From Bacillota bacterium (GTDB taxonomy: Bacteria > Bacillota > Clostridia > Acetivibrionales > DSM-1351): a stretch of DNA of 64,000 nt. Both the position numbers and the translations under genes were made by a program. The first letter of the stretch is position 1. Each line of letters starts with the position of its first letter. The notes under the pieces are model-generated. The model worked only from the letters and a program-made list of their open reading frames with translations, made no database searches and was not told the origin of the DNA. Shown here piece by piece: positions 26,806 to 36,449 of this stretch. The stretch is taken from positions 744,001 through 808,000 of the forward strand of contig JAEYHZ010000014.1 in assembly GCA_023409265.1 (NCBI GenBank). The letters are read 5' to 3'.

Positions 26806-27444
26806 TTAAATATATTTTAGCAAATCAACAGGCTTTTCAAGAAATATATCCGGTTCCACCTTTTCCAGGTCACTCCTCGGACTATAGGTCCAGGCTACCG
26901 CCGCACTTCTGACACCTGCATCTTTTGCACAAAGAATATCAAGAGGACTGTCACCTACATACAATACATCTTCTTTGTTTTCCACCCTGGCAAGCTTCAT
27001 TGCATTTATCAATGGTTCACCATCAGGTTTATGCTTTGTGGATTCTTCAGATCCGTTTACAAAAAGAAAATAATCATACAGGTTAAATATATTCAGACCA
27101 CGAACAGCAAGTTCTCTTCTCTTTGAGGTAACAACTCCCAACACTACTCCTTTTTCATACAGGCTTTTAATAAGCTCATATATTCCTATAAATATTGCTA
27201 TACAGTTGTCATGTTTTCTTTCATTATATTCCCGATAGGTTTTGGCAAGTTCCTCCTCTTTACCCGGATATATTGTCTTCAGGTGTTTTATTAAAGGCAT
27301 ACCAATAAAACTGATTGTCTCCTCTTCGGGTCTGGTTTCTCCAAAATGATGCATAAAGGTGTGATTAAAGGACTCTAAAATAAGTGGAATCGTATCTATC
27401 AAGGTTCCATCCAAATCAAAAAAGACATACTTAAAGTTATTCAT
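26806..27444 (-). CDS. HAD-superfamily phosphatase (PpaX/Gph-like)
   Basis: A 212-residue HAD hydrolase: motif I FFDLDGTLIDT at residues 8-18, a helical cap, motif II GVVTSKR (Thr/Ser), motif III Lys in KHKPDGEPL, and motif IV YVGDSPLDILCAKDAG. Cap type and motif IV fit the phosphoglycolate/pyrophosphatase (Gph/PpaX) group, so the substrate may be phosphoglycolate or pyrophosphate; the sequence does not decide. The start ATG follows ATGGAG. Confidence 0.88.
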   Translation of the reverse strand: MNNFKYVFFDLDGTLIDTIPLILESFNHTFMHHFGETRPEEETISFIGMPLIKHLKTIYPGKEEELAKTYREYNERKHDNCIAIFIGIYELIKSLYEKGVVLGVVTSKRRELAVRGLNIFNLYDYFLFVNGSEESTKHKPDGEPLINAMKLARVENKEDVLYVGDSPLDILCAKDAGVRSAAVAWTYSPRSDLEKVEPDIFLEKPVDLLKYI

Positions 27445-27476
27445 TTTAGCTCCATTTCTTTAATTTATACTATAAT

Positions 27477-28187
27477 TTATACTATTTTTTTCTTTTGCGG
27501 CCGATCTTTCTCATCAATACTTTTTTTAGCTTTAATTTTATTATATATCAATGGAATCCCAACCGTAACCAAAACCAACACAACAGATAAAATAAAGCCG
27601 GGGGAAAGAGGATTCCTTATGTGATGTCCCATATAAGCCACTGAAAACGTTTCGGGGGCTGAACCTATCATTGTGGCAATAATAAATTCCTTGTATTTAA
27701 CTTTTGTTAAGCCTGCAGTGTAACTCACCAAATCAAGTGGAAATACACCAGATAACCTCATCAATAAGACTATTTTAAATCCGTTTTTCTCCAGTTGAAC
27801 ATTTAGCTTATCTGCCCTCTTCCTGATTAACCGTTCAACAAAAGCTTTCCCCAAATATCTGCTGATAAAAAATGCTACATTTGAAGATATAAAAATAGAA
27901 ACCATGGCAAGAATAAACCCGTATATAGGACCATATATTCCTCCGGCAATCAGAGTCATTAATGTAATAGGTATTATGACTGCTATGGGCCTTATTGTGG
28001 ATATGACCAAAAAGGCTGCAATTGACCAGCTTCCGTAAGATTTTATGTATCGTTCAAAGCTTTCTATATTCAGTTTTCTTATGCGGTGAATTATGCTGTG
28101 AAAATCAAATGCAGATAAATATACCAGCAAAAGCAATAATACAATAATACCGGCTGCTAAAATCCGCTTCCATCTAAATTTTTTCAT
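27477..28187 (-). CDS. TVP38/TMEM64-family membrane protein
   Basis: About 236 residues with five or six membrane helices and the VTT (DedA-like) core: LMTLIAGGIYGPIYGFILAM, then FFISRYLGKAFVERLIRK, and RLSGVFPLDLVSYTAGLTKV, which is the conserved motif of the family. VTT proteins are linked to lipid scrambling and envelope homeostasis. The C-terminus is strongly basic (KIKAKKSIDEKDRPQKKK) and cytoplasmic. The ATG at 28187 is preferred to the frame start 7 codons upstream, although spacing to AAAGG is long. Divergent from pssA. Confidence 0.85.
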   Translation of the reverse strand: MKKFRWKRILAAGIIVLLLLLVYLSAFDFHSIIHRIRKLNIESFERYIKSYGSWSIAAFLVISTIRPIAVIIPITLMTLIAGGIYGPIYGFILAMVSIFISSNVAFFISRYLGKAFVERLIRKRADKLNVQLEKNGFKIVLLMRLSGVFPLDLVSYTAGLTKVKYKEFIIATMIGSAPETFSVAYMGHHIRNPLSPGFILSVVLVLVTVGIPLIYNKIKAKKSIDEKDRPQKKKIV

Positions 28188-28384
28188 ATTTTTTAAACCT
28201 TTTTCCATTATGTACGTATATTATAAAGTAACTATTTACTTGTTAATTTTAGTATTATTAATTATAATCTATAATATATACATTTTATATACTGTTACTT
28301 ATATTTATATCTGGGTTTCAATATTCATGTAGCTACAGAAATACAATATTAAAAATAATTTTTTGGAAGTAGAGGGTGGATTCA

Positions 28385-28924
28385 TTGAAAAACAAGATTA
28401 AGCATTCGTTACCTAACCTTTTAACCTTCATTAATCTTTCTCTTGGTATAATTGCATTGCTCTTTTCCATAAAGAATGACTTGATTCAAGCGTCTTTGTT
28501 GGTTATGGTGGCAGCTCTGACAGATAGATTTGACGGAAAGGTTGCAAGAATGCTGGATAGCACTAGTGAATTAGGCAAAGAATTGGATTCTCTTTCTGAT
28601 TTAATTTCTTTTGGTGTAGCTCCTATAATCATTGCCTGGAAAATAAGCTTTATCAATCTCGGAATCATCGGTTATCTTCTTACAGTTCTATTCCCAATAG
28701 CCGGTGCATACAGATTGGCCAGATATAACATTACAACTTTTAACAACGTATTTTGTGGAGTACCTATAACAATTGCAGGGGCTTTTCTTTCGATTATAAA
28801 TCTTTACAACAGCTTTGCAGTTATGAGAAAAAGTTATACGGATATCAATACAATTGTAGTGGCTGTAATAATTGTTTTATTATCATACCTAATGGTTAGC
28901 AAAATTCAAATCAAAAAGAGATAA
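28385..28924 (+). CDS. pssA: CDP-diacylglycerol-serine O-phosphatidyltransferase
   Basis: Makes phosphatidylserine from CDP-diacylglycerol and serine, the first step to phosphatidylethanolamine. The CDP-alcohol phosphotransferase motif DG-x2-AR-x8-G-x3-D-x3-D is complete in RFDGKVARMLDSTSELGKEL followed by DSLSD. Five to six membrane helices follow. About 179 residues, typical for the Gram-positive type. The start is ambiguous: a GTG at 28376 or a TTG at 28385, the latter with GGGTGG 5 nt upstream and giving the usual KNKIKHSLPNLLTF opening. No decarboxylase (psd) gene is adjacent, which is unusual. Terminator at 29034. Confidence 0.9.
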   Translation: MKNKIKHSLPNLLTFINLSLGIIALLFSIKNDLIQASLLVMVAALTDRFDGKVARMLDSTSELGKELDSLSDLISFGVAPIIIAWKISFINLGIIGYLLTVLFPIAGAYRLARYNITTFNNVFCGVPITIAGAFLSIINLYNSFAVMRKSYTDINTIVVAVIIVLLSYLMVSKIQIKKR

Positions 28925-29033
28925 AAACTAAATGAATTTTTTATCCACAGAATTTTAAAAAAGTGCAGCTTAAATCCACATTTAACTACTATAATGTTGA
29001 AAATCTGCCCTGTTGCCTGATTAATCCGGAATT

Positions 29034-29072
29034 GAAAAAACCCCGAGAGCATTCCGAGCTTTCAGGGTTTTT
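29034..29072. terminator. Bidirectional terminator between pssA and the isomerase
   Basis: An imperfect hairpin AAAACCCCGAGAGC / GCTTTCAGGGTTTT with A- and T-runs on both sides, between two convergent genes. Confidence 0.85.
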
Positions 29073-29109
29073 ATTTCTTTATATAATATTTATTGTTTAA
29101 AACAGAATC

Positions 29110-30864
29110 TTAAGTTCTAACATATGCTTTTATAGTTCCTATGGTTTTTCCTTCCGATTCACCGCAAGGCCTGATGGTATACTTTCCAACAGCTGCGGGA
29201 ATTATAAAGGTTTCGGCATAATGTACCTTAAATGGTTCAAATCTACCGTCAACAGATTCAACAACTGCTTCACTACCCTCAATAAGATTAATAACGTTTA
29301 CTCCATCATTTGTATCGTGACTTACGGCGGAACTGAACCAGTGTCTTCGGGTTTCTATAAACTCTCTTTCATGAAGCCCTGTCCTCTCCTCTTTCCAGCC
29401 ATCACCTTCGGCCAAGGTCTCGATTTTGTTTATAAGGTTTTTTTCCACCCATTCTGTGTTCCTATCAAACTGCAGAACAGCCTTGCCATGTTCCAGATGT
29501 ATTGGGCGGGGCTTTCCATCCAGTCCAAGCCTTCCCCAATCCCACAGCTTAAAGGTAAAAATAAATGGAGTTGAGGAAATTTCCAGAACCATGGTATTAT
29601 CCCCTGAACAATGTGCCGTACCCGCAGGTATCAAGAAATGGTCATGTTTCTTTGCCTTGAATTTATTAACATGCTTTTCTGCCGGGAAGTCCATAATGCC
29701 TTCCTGAGCTTTTTCCAGATCGCTGAAAAATTCTTCTTTTGAAGTGTCTGCTCTGACTCCGAGATAAACACAGCCATTCTCTCCTGCATCCAGAAGGTAG
29801 TAAGACTCGTCCTGGGTATAATTCATTCCGAATTTCTCCTGGATATACTCGGTTAAAGGATGAACCTGCAGTGACAGATTCTGTCCTCCCATTGTATCCA
29901 GGAAATCGAACCGGATAGGGAATTCAGTCCCAAATCTTGCATGCACCTTATCACCAAGGAGCTCCCTGGGATATTTGAAAACAAGGTCAATAGACGGAAT
30001 TTCAGCAACAATTTCCCCAACTTTTAACAAAAGCGAATTTTCTTCAGGCACGCAGTCAAAACACCAGGCATAGTTTTCAGTGCCTCTTTCCAGATCACAG
30101 ATATCTTTCATCCACTGGCCGCCCCATACTCCTGGATCAAAGAAGGGCACAACTCTGAAGGGCTGCCCGGCAGCCTGTCTGAGCCCTTGAATATAAGCCT
30201 CTCCCGTTATCATTTTGAGGTTATTTTTCAAGTTTGTATCCAGAACATAATTAAAGGAATCCATCCTTTCCTTTTTATACCTGTCGGCAATACGCCATTC
30301 AAAGAAGAAACCTCTCTTATATTTAACAAGTGGGTCATCTTTAAAATTATCATGCTTCCAGTTGGATATCTCACCGGAACGGTACCGCTGCTGGATCTCC
30401 CAGCGTGCCATATCCGCATATATATGAATATCCGGTTTTACAAGCAAGCCGGCTGCAACGCCATAAACGACTATCAGGCCCTTAGCCTCTCTTATTTTTC
30501 TGCTGACTTCGTTTAGTTTATCAGCGTTTATAAAATCCTTAAAGTTTAAGTGGCACATGATGCCAAATACGCGGTCATCTGTCATATACTCCGCTATTTT
30601 ATCCGTGATATATTCATTTGTTTCAAAGATATCCTCGTCAGTGAAAATGACTAAATCACCCTGCAGCTTATCTATAATATTCTCCTTGATTTCTTCAATC
30701 CTGACCCCGGGGTAGAAATCCAAGGCAATAATTGTCCTTTCACCTTTTAAACCACTGGCCGAACGAAGAACCTCACGGACAACATTGTCGTAACCCTCCC
30801 AGCTGTGATTCTTTTCATAACCTCTCACTTCTATATATGGCTGCTTATTATAATTTGATTTCAT
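29110..30864 (-). CDS. Class I mannose-6-phosphate isomerase with an extra N-terminal domain
   Basis: About 584 residues. The C-terminal 330 residues are a class I (ManA-type) zinc isomerase: NLSLQVHPLTEYIQEKFG gives the Gln and His ligands, IPAGTAHC the later His, and DWGRLGLDGKPRP the conserved strand. It interconverts mannose-6-P and fructose-6-P. The first about 230 residues have no place in standard ManA; segments such as LVIFTDEDIFETNEYI and GLIVVYGVAAGLLVKPDIHI recall a nucleoside/uridine-kinase fold that has lost its P-loop. The ATG at 30864 follows GGAGG by 6 nt. Last gene of the mannoside cluster. Confidence 0.82.
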   Translation of the reverse strand: MKSNYNKQPYIEVRGYEKNHSWEGYDNVVREVLRSASGLKGERTIIALDFYPGVRIEEIKENIIDKLQGDLVIFTDEDIFETNEYITDKIAEYMTDDRVFGIMCHLNFKDFINADKLNEVSRKIREAKGLIVVYGVAAGLLVKPDIHIYADMARWEIQQRYRSGEISNWKHDNFKDDPLVKYKRGFFFEWRIADRYKKERMDSFNYVLDTNLKNNLKMITGEAYIQGLRQAAGQPFRVVPFFDPGVWGGQWMKDICDLERGTENYAWCFDCVPEENSLLLKVGEIVAEIPSIDLVFKYPRELLGDKVHARFGTEFPIRFDFLDTMGGQNLSLQVHPLTEYIQEKFGMNYTQDESYYLLDAGENGCVYLGVRADTSKEEFFSDLEKAQEGIMDFPAEKHVNKFKAKKHDHFLIPAGTAHCSGDNTMVLEISSTPFIFTFKLWDWGRLGLDGKPRPIHLEHGKAVLQFDRNTEWVEKNLINKIETLAEGDGWKEERTGLHEREFIETRRHWFSSAVSHDTNDGVNVINLIEGSEAVVESVDGRFEPFKVHYAETFIIPAAVGKYTIRPCGESEGKTIGTIKAYVRT

Positions 30865-30942
30865 TTTAACCTCCAAGCCATGTTATGGTGTTGAGCCGCA
30901 AGAGCGGCCTTAAAATATTTCTATAACCTGTGCCGGTTAATG

Positions 30943-31860
30943 TCACTGCCCCCGGTTTAAGTTCCGATAAAGGCCCATCAAAGTACTTTTTGAAGTATTA
31001 TGAGTCAACCGTATATCAACTCTCTGAGCTTTGCAGAACTCCTCAATTTGTCGCCCAAAAAATTTAAAGCTTTTGACTATTTCCCCGCCCAGGATGATAC
31101 AATCGGCCTTAAATCCACTGATAAACGGGGTAAATGCTTCATACAGGTTCTGTCCAAATTCTTTGAATACAAGCAATGCGGTTTCATCCTGCTTTATGGC
31201 CTTATTATATAGTTTCCTTCCGTCCTGGGAGTCTTTAAAATATTGAGCAGCGATGTTTACCAGTCCTCTGGCAGAGATATAATCATCAATAATACTGGAC
31301 TTAAAATTTGTATTATAGATCCAGCCGTTTTCCGGGACTCCTTCTCCGGTCCCCACCAGCCGATGTTCTATTGAAAATGCCGATCCTGCTCCGGTTCCTA
31401 TGCACAAATGAATAATCCTGTTATACCCTATACCCTTGCCATAAAAAATTTCGCCAAGTGCAAACGCTGCTATATCATGCATAAATATAATCTTTAGCTC
31501 TTTATCCATCAGAGATGATAGATATTTATCCGCTCTTATACTTCTGAAGAATTCTTCCCTTAAGTTAATATTATAAATACTGTCATATTTTCCAATTCCT
31601 CTTATAAAGCTAATACCGCTGTCATAATCAAAAGGGCCCGGGAAAGCCAGTCCTATTGCCTTGATATTCATTTCCTGATCTGATATTTTTCCCGCTAAAT
31701 CTTTAAAAATTGCAGCGAAATTGGATATAATAGTATCTTTATCTGCGTAGGACTGTGCATTATAAGAAAATATTTTATCAAACATGATGTTGCCGGCCTC
31801 ATCTATGATTCCGCATTTTACCGAGGTTCCTCCAACATCCAACCCCAAATAATAATTCAT
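30943..31860 (-). CDS. ROK-family sugar kinase
   Basis: A 305-residue ROK protein without a DNA-binding domain. The ATP phosphate-binding motif is LGLDVGGTSVKCGIID at the N-terminus, the catalytic Asp lies in FMHDIAAFALGE, and the ROK glycine-rich motif is CIGTGAGSAF. The usual ROK CXCGXXGC zinc motif is not seen; the corresponding region reads GWIYNTNF. By context it probably phosphorylates mannose or a related hexose released by the GH38 enzyme, giving the isomerase its substrate. GGGGTG precedes the ATG. Confidence 0.85.
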   Translation of the reverse strand: MNYYLGLDVGGTSVKCGIIDEAGNIMFDKIFSYNAQSYADKDTIISNFAAIFKDLAGKISDQEMNIKAIGLAFPGPFDYDSGISFIRGIGKYDSIYNINLREEFFRSIRADKYLSSLMDKELKIIFMHDIAAFALGEIFYGKGIGYNRIIHLCIGTGAGSAFSIEHRLVGTGEGVPENGWIYNTNFKSSIIDDYISARGLVNIAAQYFKDSQDGRKLYNKAIKQDETALLVFKEFGQNLYEAFTPFISGFKADCIILGGEIVKSFKFFGRQIEEFCKAQRVDIRLTHNTSKSTLMGLYRNLNRGQ

Positions 31861-31932
31861 TTTTTCACCCCTGCGTAATTGGATAAAGACATGTCTCTTC
31901 CGAAACCCGATCCAATTTTGTATTAAATGTCA

Positions 31933-34539
31933 TCACTTAAAAGCTACAAGCAAATGGGAAAGTGCACAAGGTGGAATATTCACCTCAACCTCATTGTCTA
32001 TAACATTTATCTCTGAAATTTCCTCACCTAAAACGTTAACAAAGCAAGCCTTTAAAATTGTCTTTCCCGGTAGGTTAAAACTGTACTGACCCTCTGCTTT
32101 TGTCATATTTTTCAGCATAACAATAAAACTACCTTCCTTTTTGGCGGGCCTTATCATTAATGGTACAACACCTTCCCCATTGCCCTCAAAAAGTTTGCCG
32201 CTCTGGACCTCTTTGCAGCTGACGGCAGCATTAATGATAAGCGGCTCGTTTGCCTGCTGTCCAAGATTGTATGCATTGATTGCATCAAATTCTTTAAAAG
32301 GTGTCATTTCATAACTGAGTTGAATAGGCCCTGGCTGGCTGATCCAGAAATTGGTGTCCCAATAGTTGTTCATAGGCCAGGCTAAAAGCAGGGGATTTTC
32401 TTTTCGCTCAATGCTTTGGCTTTCTCTGCCGAAATTGAAATCTCCGATTTGTACCATTGGTGCATCAGGACAAGCCAGAACTACACCTTTTTCATCATCA
32501 TATATTGAGACAGTCTGATCGACAGTCACCCAATCACGGCTTACTTTTCCCAATTGCTCCCTGTCAAGTTCAATGAATGCTCCGGCTGTATCAAACCGGC
32601 TTTTCCAGCCGCCCTTGATATTTAAAGGAAAAGCAAAATATATTCCTTCAGGTTTTGTAAAGTTCTCCTTCTTCATATACGCCTTGAATTTAATTCTGGG
32701 GTGCAGTGTGGAAAAAGTTATTTTTTGCTTAAGTGCCTCAACGCCTTCTGCCTTAAATTCCATAACAAAAGAAACGGAATTAGCCTCTTCTTCTATATGC
32801 CATTTCAATATTCTCTCGGCACTTTGTCTCCTGGCAATCCAATTGTGGTTCCAAACGCTCACACTCCTATTGCCCAGTTCCACATCCCGTGGGAAAAACG
32901 TAGACCTGTGCTCTTCATTATAAAGAGGATCGATAGTCTCTCTGACATATTCAAACAAAGTCCACTGGCTATTTTTATCCAGCATGGCCCAAGCATTTAC
33001 CAAATCGTACAGCTGTTCAATCCTTCCTGTCGCAGGATTAAAGGTCATGCGGTAAAACGGCGTCTCTATACTGTTTCCGGTTACCTTATAACCTTTATCC
33101 TCAGCCGGCCTGGATGCTTTGTTATGCTCCAGAACTGAAAACGGTATTTTAGTCCAGGAGAAAGGTTGAAGTTTTTCAGTACCGAAGTACTTATTATCTT
33201 CATCTTTTGAATTATATGGCAGTAATCTTTTCATACGTAATGCAGACAGGTGTCTGCCTTTTTCTAAAAAAGCCTCCGGAACCTTCAGTTCTATTTCCTG
33301 TTCCATACTCGAAGTGTTGACAACAACTATTCCATCAGGCTCATTTGATTGAAAATCATTCTCTGCCAGCTGCTCTATTTGCCTTCCCAGCAAATAAGCC
33401 GATAAATCGGCAGCTTTATATGCCATTTGAGATTTATGCATTCTCTGGGAATAAACCTCTTCATCATCAGGATCACTTATTGATTGAGCTGCACCCCAGG
33501 TATGCTCATCATACATAACAGCGTTGATATAGGCTTCATTCTTCGCCCTGTCATAAAATTCTCCAGGACTGCCAGAGAAAGCCTCCAGCAGCTCAGCTTT
33601 CCTTATTGTCTCCTTCGCTCTGCGGTTAACTCTTGTCTCTTTTGCAGAACTTCCGCAGCCAAAGTTCCAGTAATCGGTCCAGTCCCCCTTGTGGACCGGA
33701 ATGTCATTTATATTAATACTTAATACTTTTTCTCTCAGCATTTCAGGAGTTACAAATCTTACTGTATATTCATGCCCTTCCTGATTATACTTGTTAATCA
33801 GCTCAGCCAGCCCGGCATCAGGTGAATTGTTATCATATAAAGGAGGATTGGTAGCAGTTAAAAACGCAAAGTCATAATTATATCCGCCTTGCTCAAGACG
33901 ATTTACATAATCTTTTATACCTTTATGCATTAAACCGGTATCTGACAGAGAAGTATTTAAAAATTGACTGAACAGTGAATAATGTTCCCCCAGAAATGTA
34001 AGCAGTTCACGTCCGTCGGGCGTCTCCCAGCGAAAAACAGCAGGCCTTTTGAATGGTATTCCGCCGAAGTGGATGTTTATCCCGGTAATATAGAAATCTA
34101 TTCCGCTGTCCAGCAGCATTTGGCTCATTGTCCAGGGCTGACCGTTAACGTCATGGTTTATGGCTGCGCTGATGGGTATATCCAGGCATTTACTTAAGTC
34201 AGCCGATAATTTCAACATGTAATCCATTTGAGCGGTATTACATAATGGTGTAGTATGCATTGGCATGACTGTTACACTTATTTGTTTATCTTTTATTAAC
34301 TTTTTAAACTGAGCTTTTCTTTTATCAGTGGCTGTTTCAAGCCATTTCAATACCGGATAAGTCGCCTCGCATGTCCATCTGAATTTTGATTCCTCCGGGT
34401 AATTTGATGTGCTTAAACATAAATCAATAGCCTGATCTATATAATCTCTCTGCAGTTCAAGCAGCAATGTCTGTGGATGTGTATACCCTATATCAAGGTG
34501 ACTATGGTGCATACATAATATCTCTTTTATTTTAGACAT
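31933..34539 (-). CDS. Glycoside hydrolase family 38-like alpha-mannosidase
   Basis: An 868-residue protein of the GH38 fold. The zinc-binding HSHLDIGYT lies at residue 13, the nucleophile Asp in AINHDVNGQPW near 145, and EHTWGAAQSI near 390 marks the active-site helix bundle. A long C-terminal beta-sandwich region follows (EIELKVPEAFLEKG to the end). No signal peptide, so it acts in the cytoplasm on imported manno-oligosaccharides. GGAGA is before the ATG, and the permease stop is 30 bp upstream. Family-38 members cleave alpha-mannosidic bonds; the exact linkage is not predictable. Confidence 0.85.
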   Translation of the reverse strand: MSKIKEILCMHHSHLDIGYTHPQTLLLELQRDYIDQAIDLCLSTSNYPEESKFRWTCEATYPVLKWLETATDKRKAQFKKLIKDKQISVTVMPMHTTPLCNTAQMDYMLKLSADLSKCLDIPISAAINHDVNGQPWTMSQMLLDSGIDFYITGINIHFGGIPFKRPAVFRWETPDGRELLTFLGEHYSLFSQFLNTSLSDTGLMHKGIKDYVNRLEQGGYNYDFAFLTATNPPLYDNNSPDAGLAELINKYNQEGHEYTVRFVTPEMLREKVLSININDIPVHKGDWTDYWNFGCGSSAKETRVNRRAKETIRKAELLEAFSGSPGEFYDRAKNEAYINAVMYDEHTWGAAQSISDPDDEEVYSQRMHKSQMAYKAADLSAYLLGRQIEQLAENDFQSNEPDGIVVVNTSSMEQEIELKVPEAFLEKGRHLSALRMKRLLPYNSKDEDNKYFGTEKLQPFSWTKIPFSVLEHNKASRPAEDKGYKVTGNSIETPFYRMTFNPATGRIEQLYDLVNAWAMLDKNSQWTLFEYVRETIDPLYNEEHRSTFFPRDVELGNRSVSVWNHNWIARRQSAERILKWHIEEEANSVSFVMEFKAEGVEALKQKITFSTLHPRIKFKAYMKKENFTKPEGIYFAFPLNIKGGWKSRFDTAGAFIELDREQLGKVSRDWVTVDQTVSIYDDEKGVVLACPDAPMVQIGDFNFGRESQSIERKENPLLLAWPMNNYWDTNFWISQPGPIQLSYEMTPFKEFDAINAYNLGQQANEPLIINAAVSCKEVQSGKLFEGNGEGVVPLMIRPAKKEGSFIVMLKNMTKAEGQYSFNLPGKTILKACFVNVLGEEISEINVIDNEVEVNIPPCALSHLLVAFK

Positions 34540-34569
34540 ATAAAATCTCCTTTGAATGAAAATATGGAA

Positions 34570-35397
34570 TTATCCTTTTACACCGCCTGTTGCAACCCCT
34601 TCCAGAATCCTCTCCGAAAATATAATGAATATTATCAGAATCGGAACCGTAGACAGTACAGATGCCGCCATAGCAAGGTCCATGGTGCTCAATAGATTCT
34701 TTGTATACTTTACTATTATCAGTGGAATGGTTTTATACGCTTCGCTTTGCAGGAAAATGAGGGGCATGAAAAACTGGTTCCAGACTTGAACTGACATGAT
34801 TATACAAATTGAAAATACAATGGGTTTGGCCATTGGAAACATAATCTTGTAAAATGTTTTCCATTCGCCGGCACCATCGATAATTGCCGCTTCATAAATC
34901 TCATTGGGCAAATTTGAAAAGAAATCCGTCAGCATAAATACCGGCATGGAAATTCCTGCTGATAATATCAATATAACAGACGCGTGATTATTGATTAAGT
35001 TAAGATTCTTCATCAATAGAAATATTGGAACAATACCAAGCTGAACAGGGAACATCAATCCTACCAGAAAGTAGATCCTGGTAAACTTCCTAAATTTAAA
35101 TTTATATCTGCCGATACCATATGCTGTCATTGAAGATAACAAGGTTATTAAAATCAGGCTAAAGACAAGTATTACCGCACTATTTAGGAAATATCTGTAA
35201 AAATGATCATTAACGAATAATCTTTTAAAATTGTTCAGACTCAAATTTTTCGGCATACCGAAGGTGTTGGACAGAATATCCTGTCTTGTTCGGAATGAAT
35301 TATATATCATGTAAATTAAAATAAAGAATGTAATCAGCGAATAAATCCACATTAAGCCCTTGATTACTAAAGCTATAAATCCTTGATGTTTATTCAT
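34570..35397 (-). CDS. CUT1 ABC sugar transporter permease (MalG type)
   Basis: A 275-residue inner-membrane permease with six predicted helices and the EAA loop NEIYEAAIIDGAGEWKTFYK facing the ATPase. It belongs to the carbohydrate uptake (CUT1) family of MalG-like proteins. The open frame reaches 25 codons into the upstream gene, but AGGAGG before the ATG at 35397 and the fit to relatives (MNKHQGF) fix the start, 2 bp after the preceding stop. Confidence 0.92.
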   Translation of the reverse strand: MNKHQGFIALVIKGLMWIYSLITFFILIYMIYNSFRTRQDILSNTFGMPKNLSLNNFKRLFVNDHFYRYFLNSAVILVFSLILITLLSSMTAYGIGRYKFKFRKFTRIYFLVGLMFPVQLGIVPIFLLMKNLNLINNHASVILILSAGISMPVFMLTDFFSNLPNEIYEAAIIDGAGEWKTFYKIMFPMAKPIVFSICIIMSVQVWNQFFMPLIFLQSEAYKTIPLIIVKYTKNLLSTMDLAMAASVLSTVPILIIFIIFSERILEGVATGGVKG

Positions 35398-35399
35398 TC

Positions 35400-36320
35400 C
35401 TATTCCTCCTTCCTGTATACTATTAACAGCTGTATTAAAGCAATTATAAAAATCATAAGGAATAGTACACACGCAATAGTTGTACCCATACCCATGGAAT
35501 TCTGGCTGATGTTGCCGCCCAATGGATTAGTGTCGCCAAAGGCCATACGGTAGAAAAATAAAGACATGACATCAACGTTTCTTTCTATTCCTCCTGATGT
35601 TCCTCCAAGGAGATAACTAAAATCAAATATTGTCATACCAAAAATATAAGATATCAGCACCATATTAAGTATGGTAAATTTTATTTGAGGTATAAAAATT
35701 GTTATAAGTCTCTTCCAGAAGCCCGCTCCATCCAGATATGCAGACTCCAGGCAATCTACAGGCACCATCTTCATTGCACCTACAAAGAACATCATTCCGA
35801 CTCCCATCCCGGCCCAGGAAATCATAATCCAAACAATATACATTCCAAACTCAGGTATACCCAGCCATGGTTTTGTCAAATGACCTTGGCCTATTGATTC
35901 CAAAAACTTGTTAACAACTCCGATGTTGGCATCCAATAATAAAGTAAATATGAAAATAATTACTGGAGTTGAAATAAATTGGGGAGAAAATATCGCTACC
36001 TGGAAAAAGCTCTTCCCTCTGACCTTACTGTATATCATGTAAGCCATAATGATTTGAACAGGGATGACAAATATAACTGTTAATATAAAAATCATTAAAC
36101 TGTGGGATAGCGCATTCCAAAGTTGTGATACCATATCTTTATTGTTGAATAATTCAATATAATTATTGAATCCTACAAATGTTTTTGGTCCTATACCATT
36201 CCAGCGGTACAAGCTGATAACAGCAGCTGCTGCTATAGGGTAAATTACCAATATGGTGTATAAAATAAATCCTGGTGTTATAAATAGAAGATACGGCCTT
36301 TTTTTAAAAAATGAAAGCAA
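35400..36320 (-). CDS. CUT1 ABC sugar transporter permease (MalF type)
   Basis: About 306 residues, six membrane helices and the EAA motif CLESAYLDGAGFWKRLITI. An N-terminal FFKKRPYLLFITPGFILYT is typical of MalF-like CUT1 permeases. The start is probably the TTG at 36320, with AGGGAG 9 nt before it. Pairs with the downstream MalG-type gene. It is separated from the binding-protein gene by a strong hairpin that may lower its expression relative to that gene. Confidence 0.9.
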   Translation of the reverse strand: MLSFFKKRPYLLFITPGFILYTILVIYPIAAAAVISLYRWNGIGPKTFVGFNNYIELFNNKDMVSQLWNALSHSLMIFILTVIFVIPVQIIMAYMIYSKVRGKSFFQVAIFSPQFISTPVIIFIFTLLLDANIGVVNKFLESIGQGHLTKPWLGIPEFGMYIVWIMISWAGMGVGMMFFVGAMKMVPVDCLESAYLDGAGFWKRLITIFIPQIKFTILNMVLISYIFGMTIFDFSYLLGGTSGGIERNVDVMSLFFYRMAFGDTNPLGGNISQNSMGMGTTIACVLFLMIFIIALIQLLIVYRKEE

Positions 36321-36344
36321 TTTGAACAACTCCCTCTGTCCTTC

Positions 36345-36396
36345 GAATATAAATAAATGACCCTCAATTACCAGGAGAAATCATTTATTTATATTC
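36345..36396 (-). promoter_or_regulatory. Intercistronic hairpin between binding protein and permease genes
   Basis: A perfect 16-bp stem, 36345-36360 against 36381-36396 (arm GAATATAAATAAATGA), with a 20-nt loop and no T-run. Such elements protect the 3' end of the upstream message and are common after solute-binding-protein genes. Confidence 0.6.
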
Positions 36397-36449
36397 TTTA
36401 GTTAGTGTCATTTAATATTTCGATTATTGCCAGGGATAATGGTGTTTAA

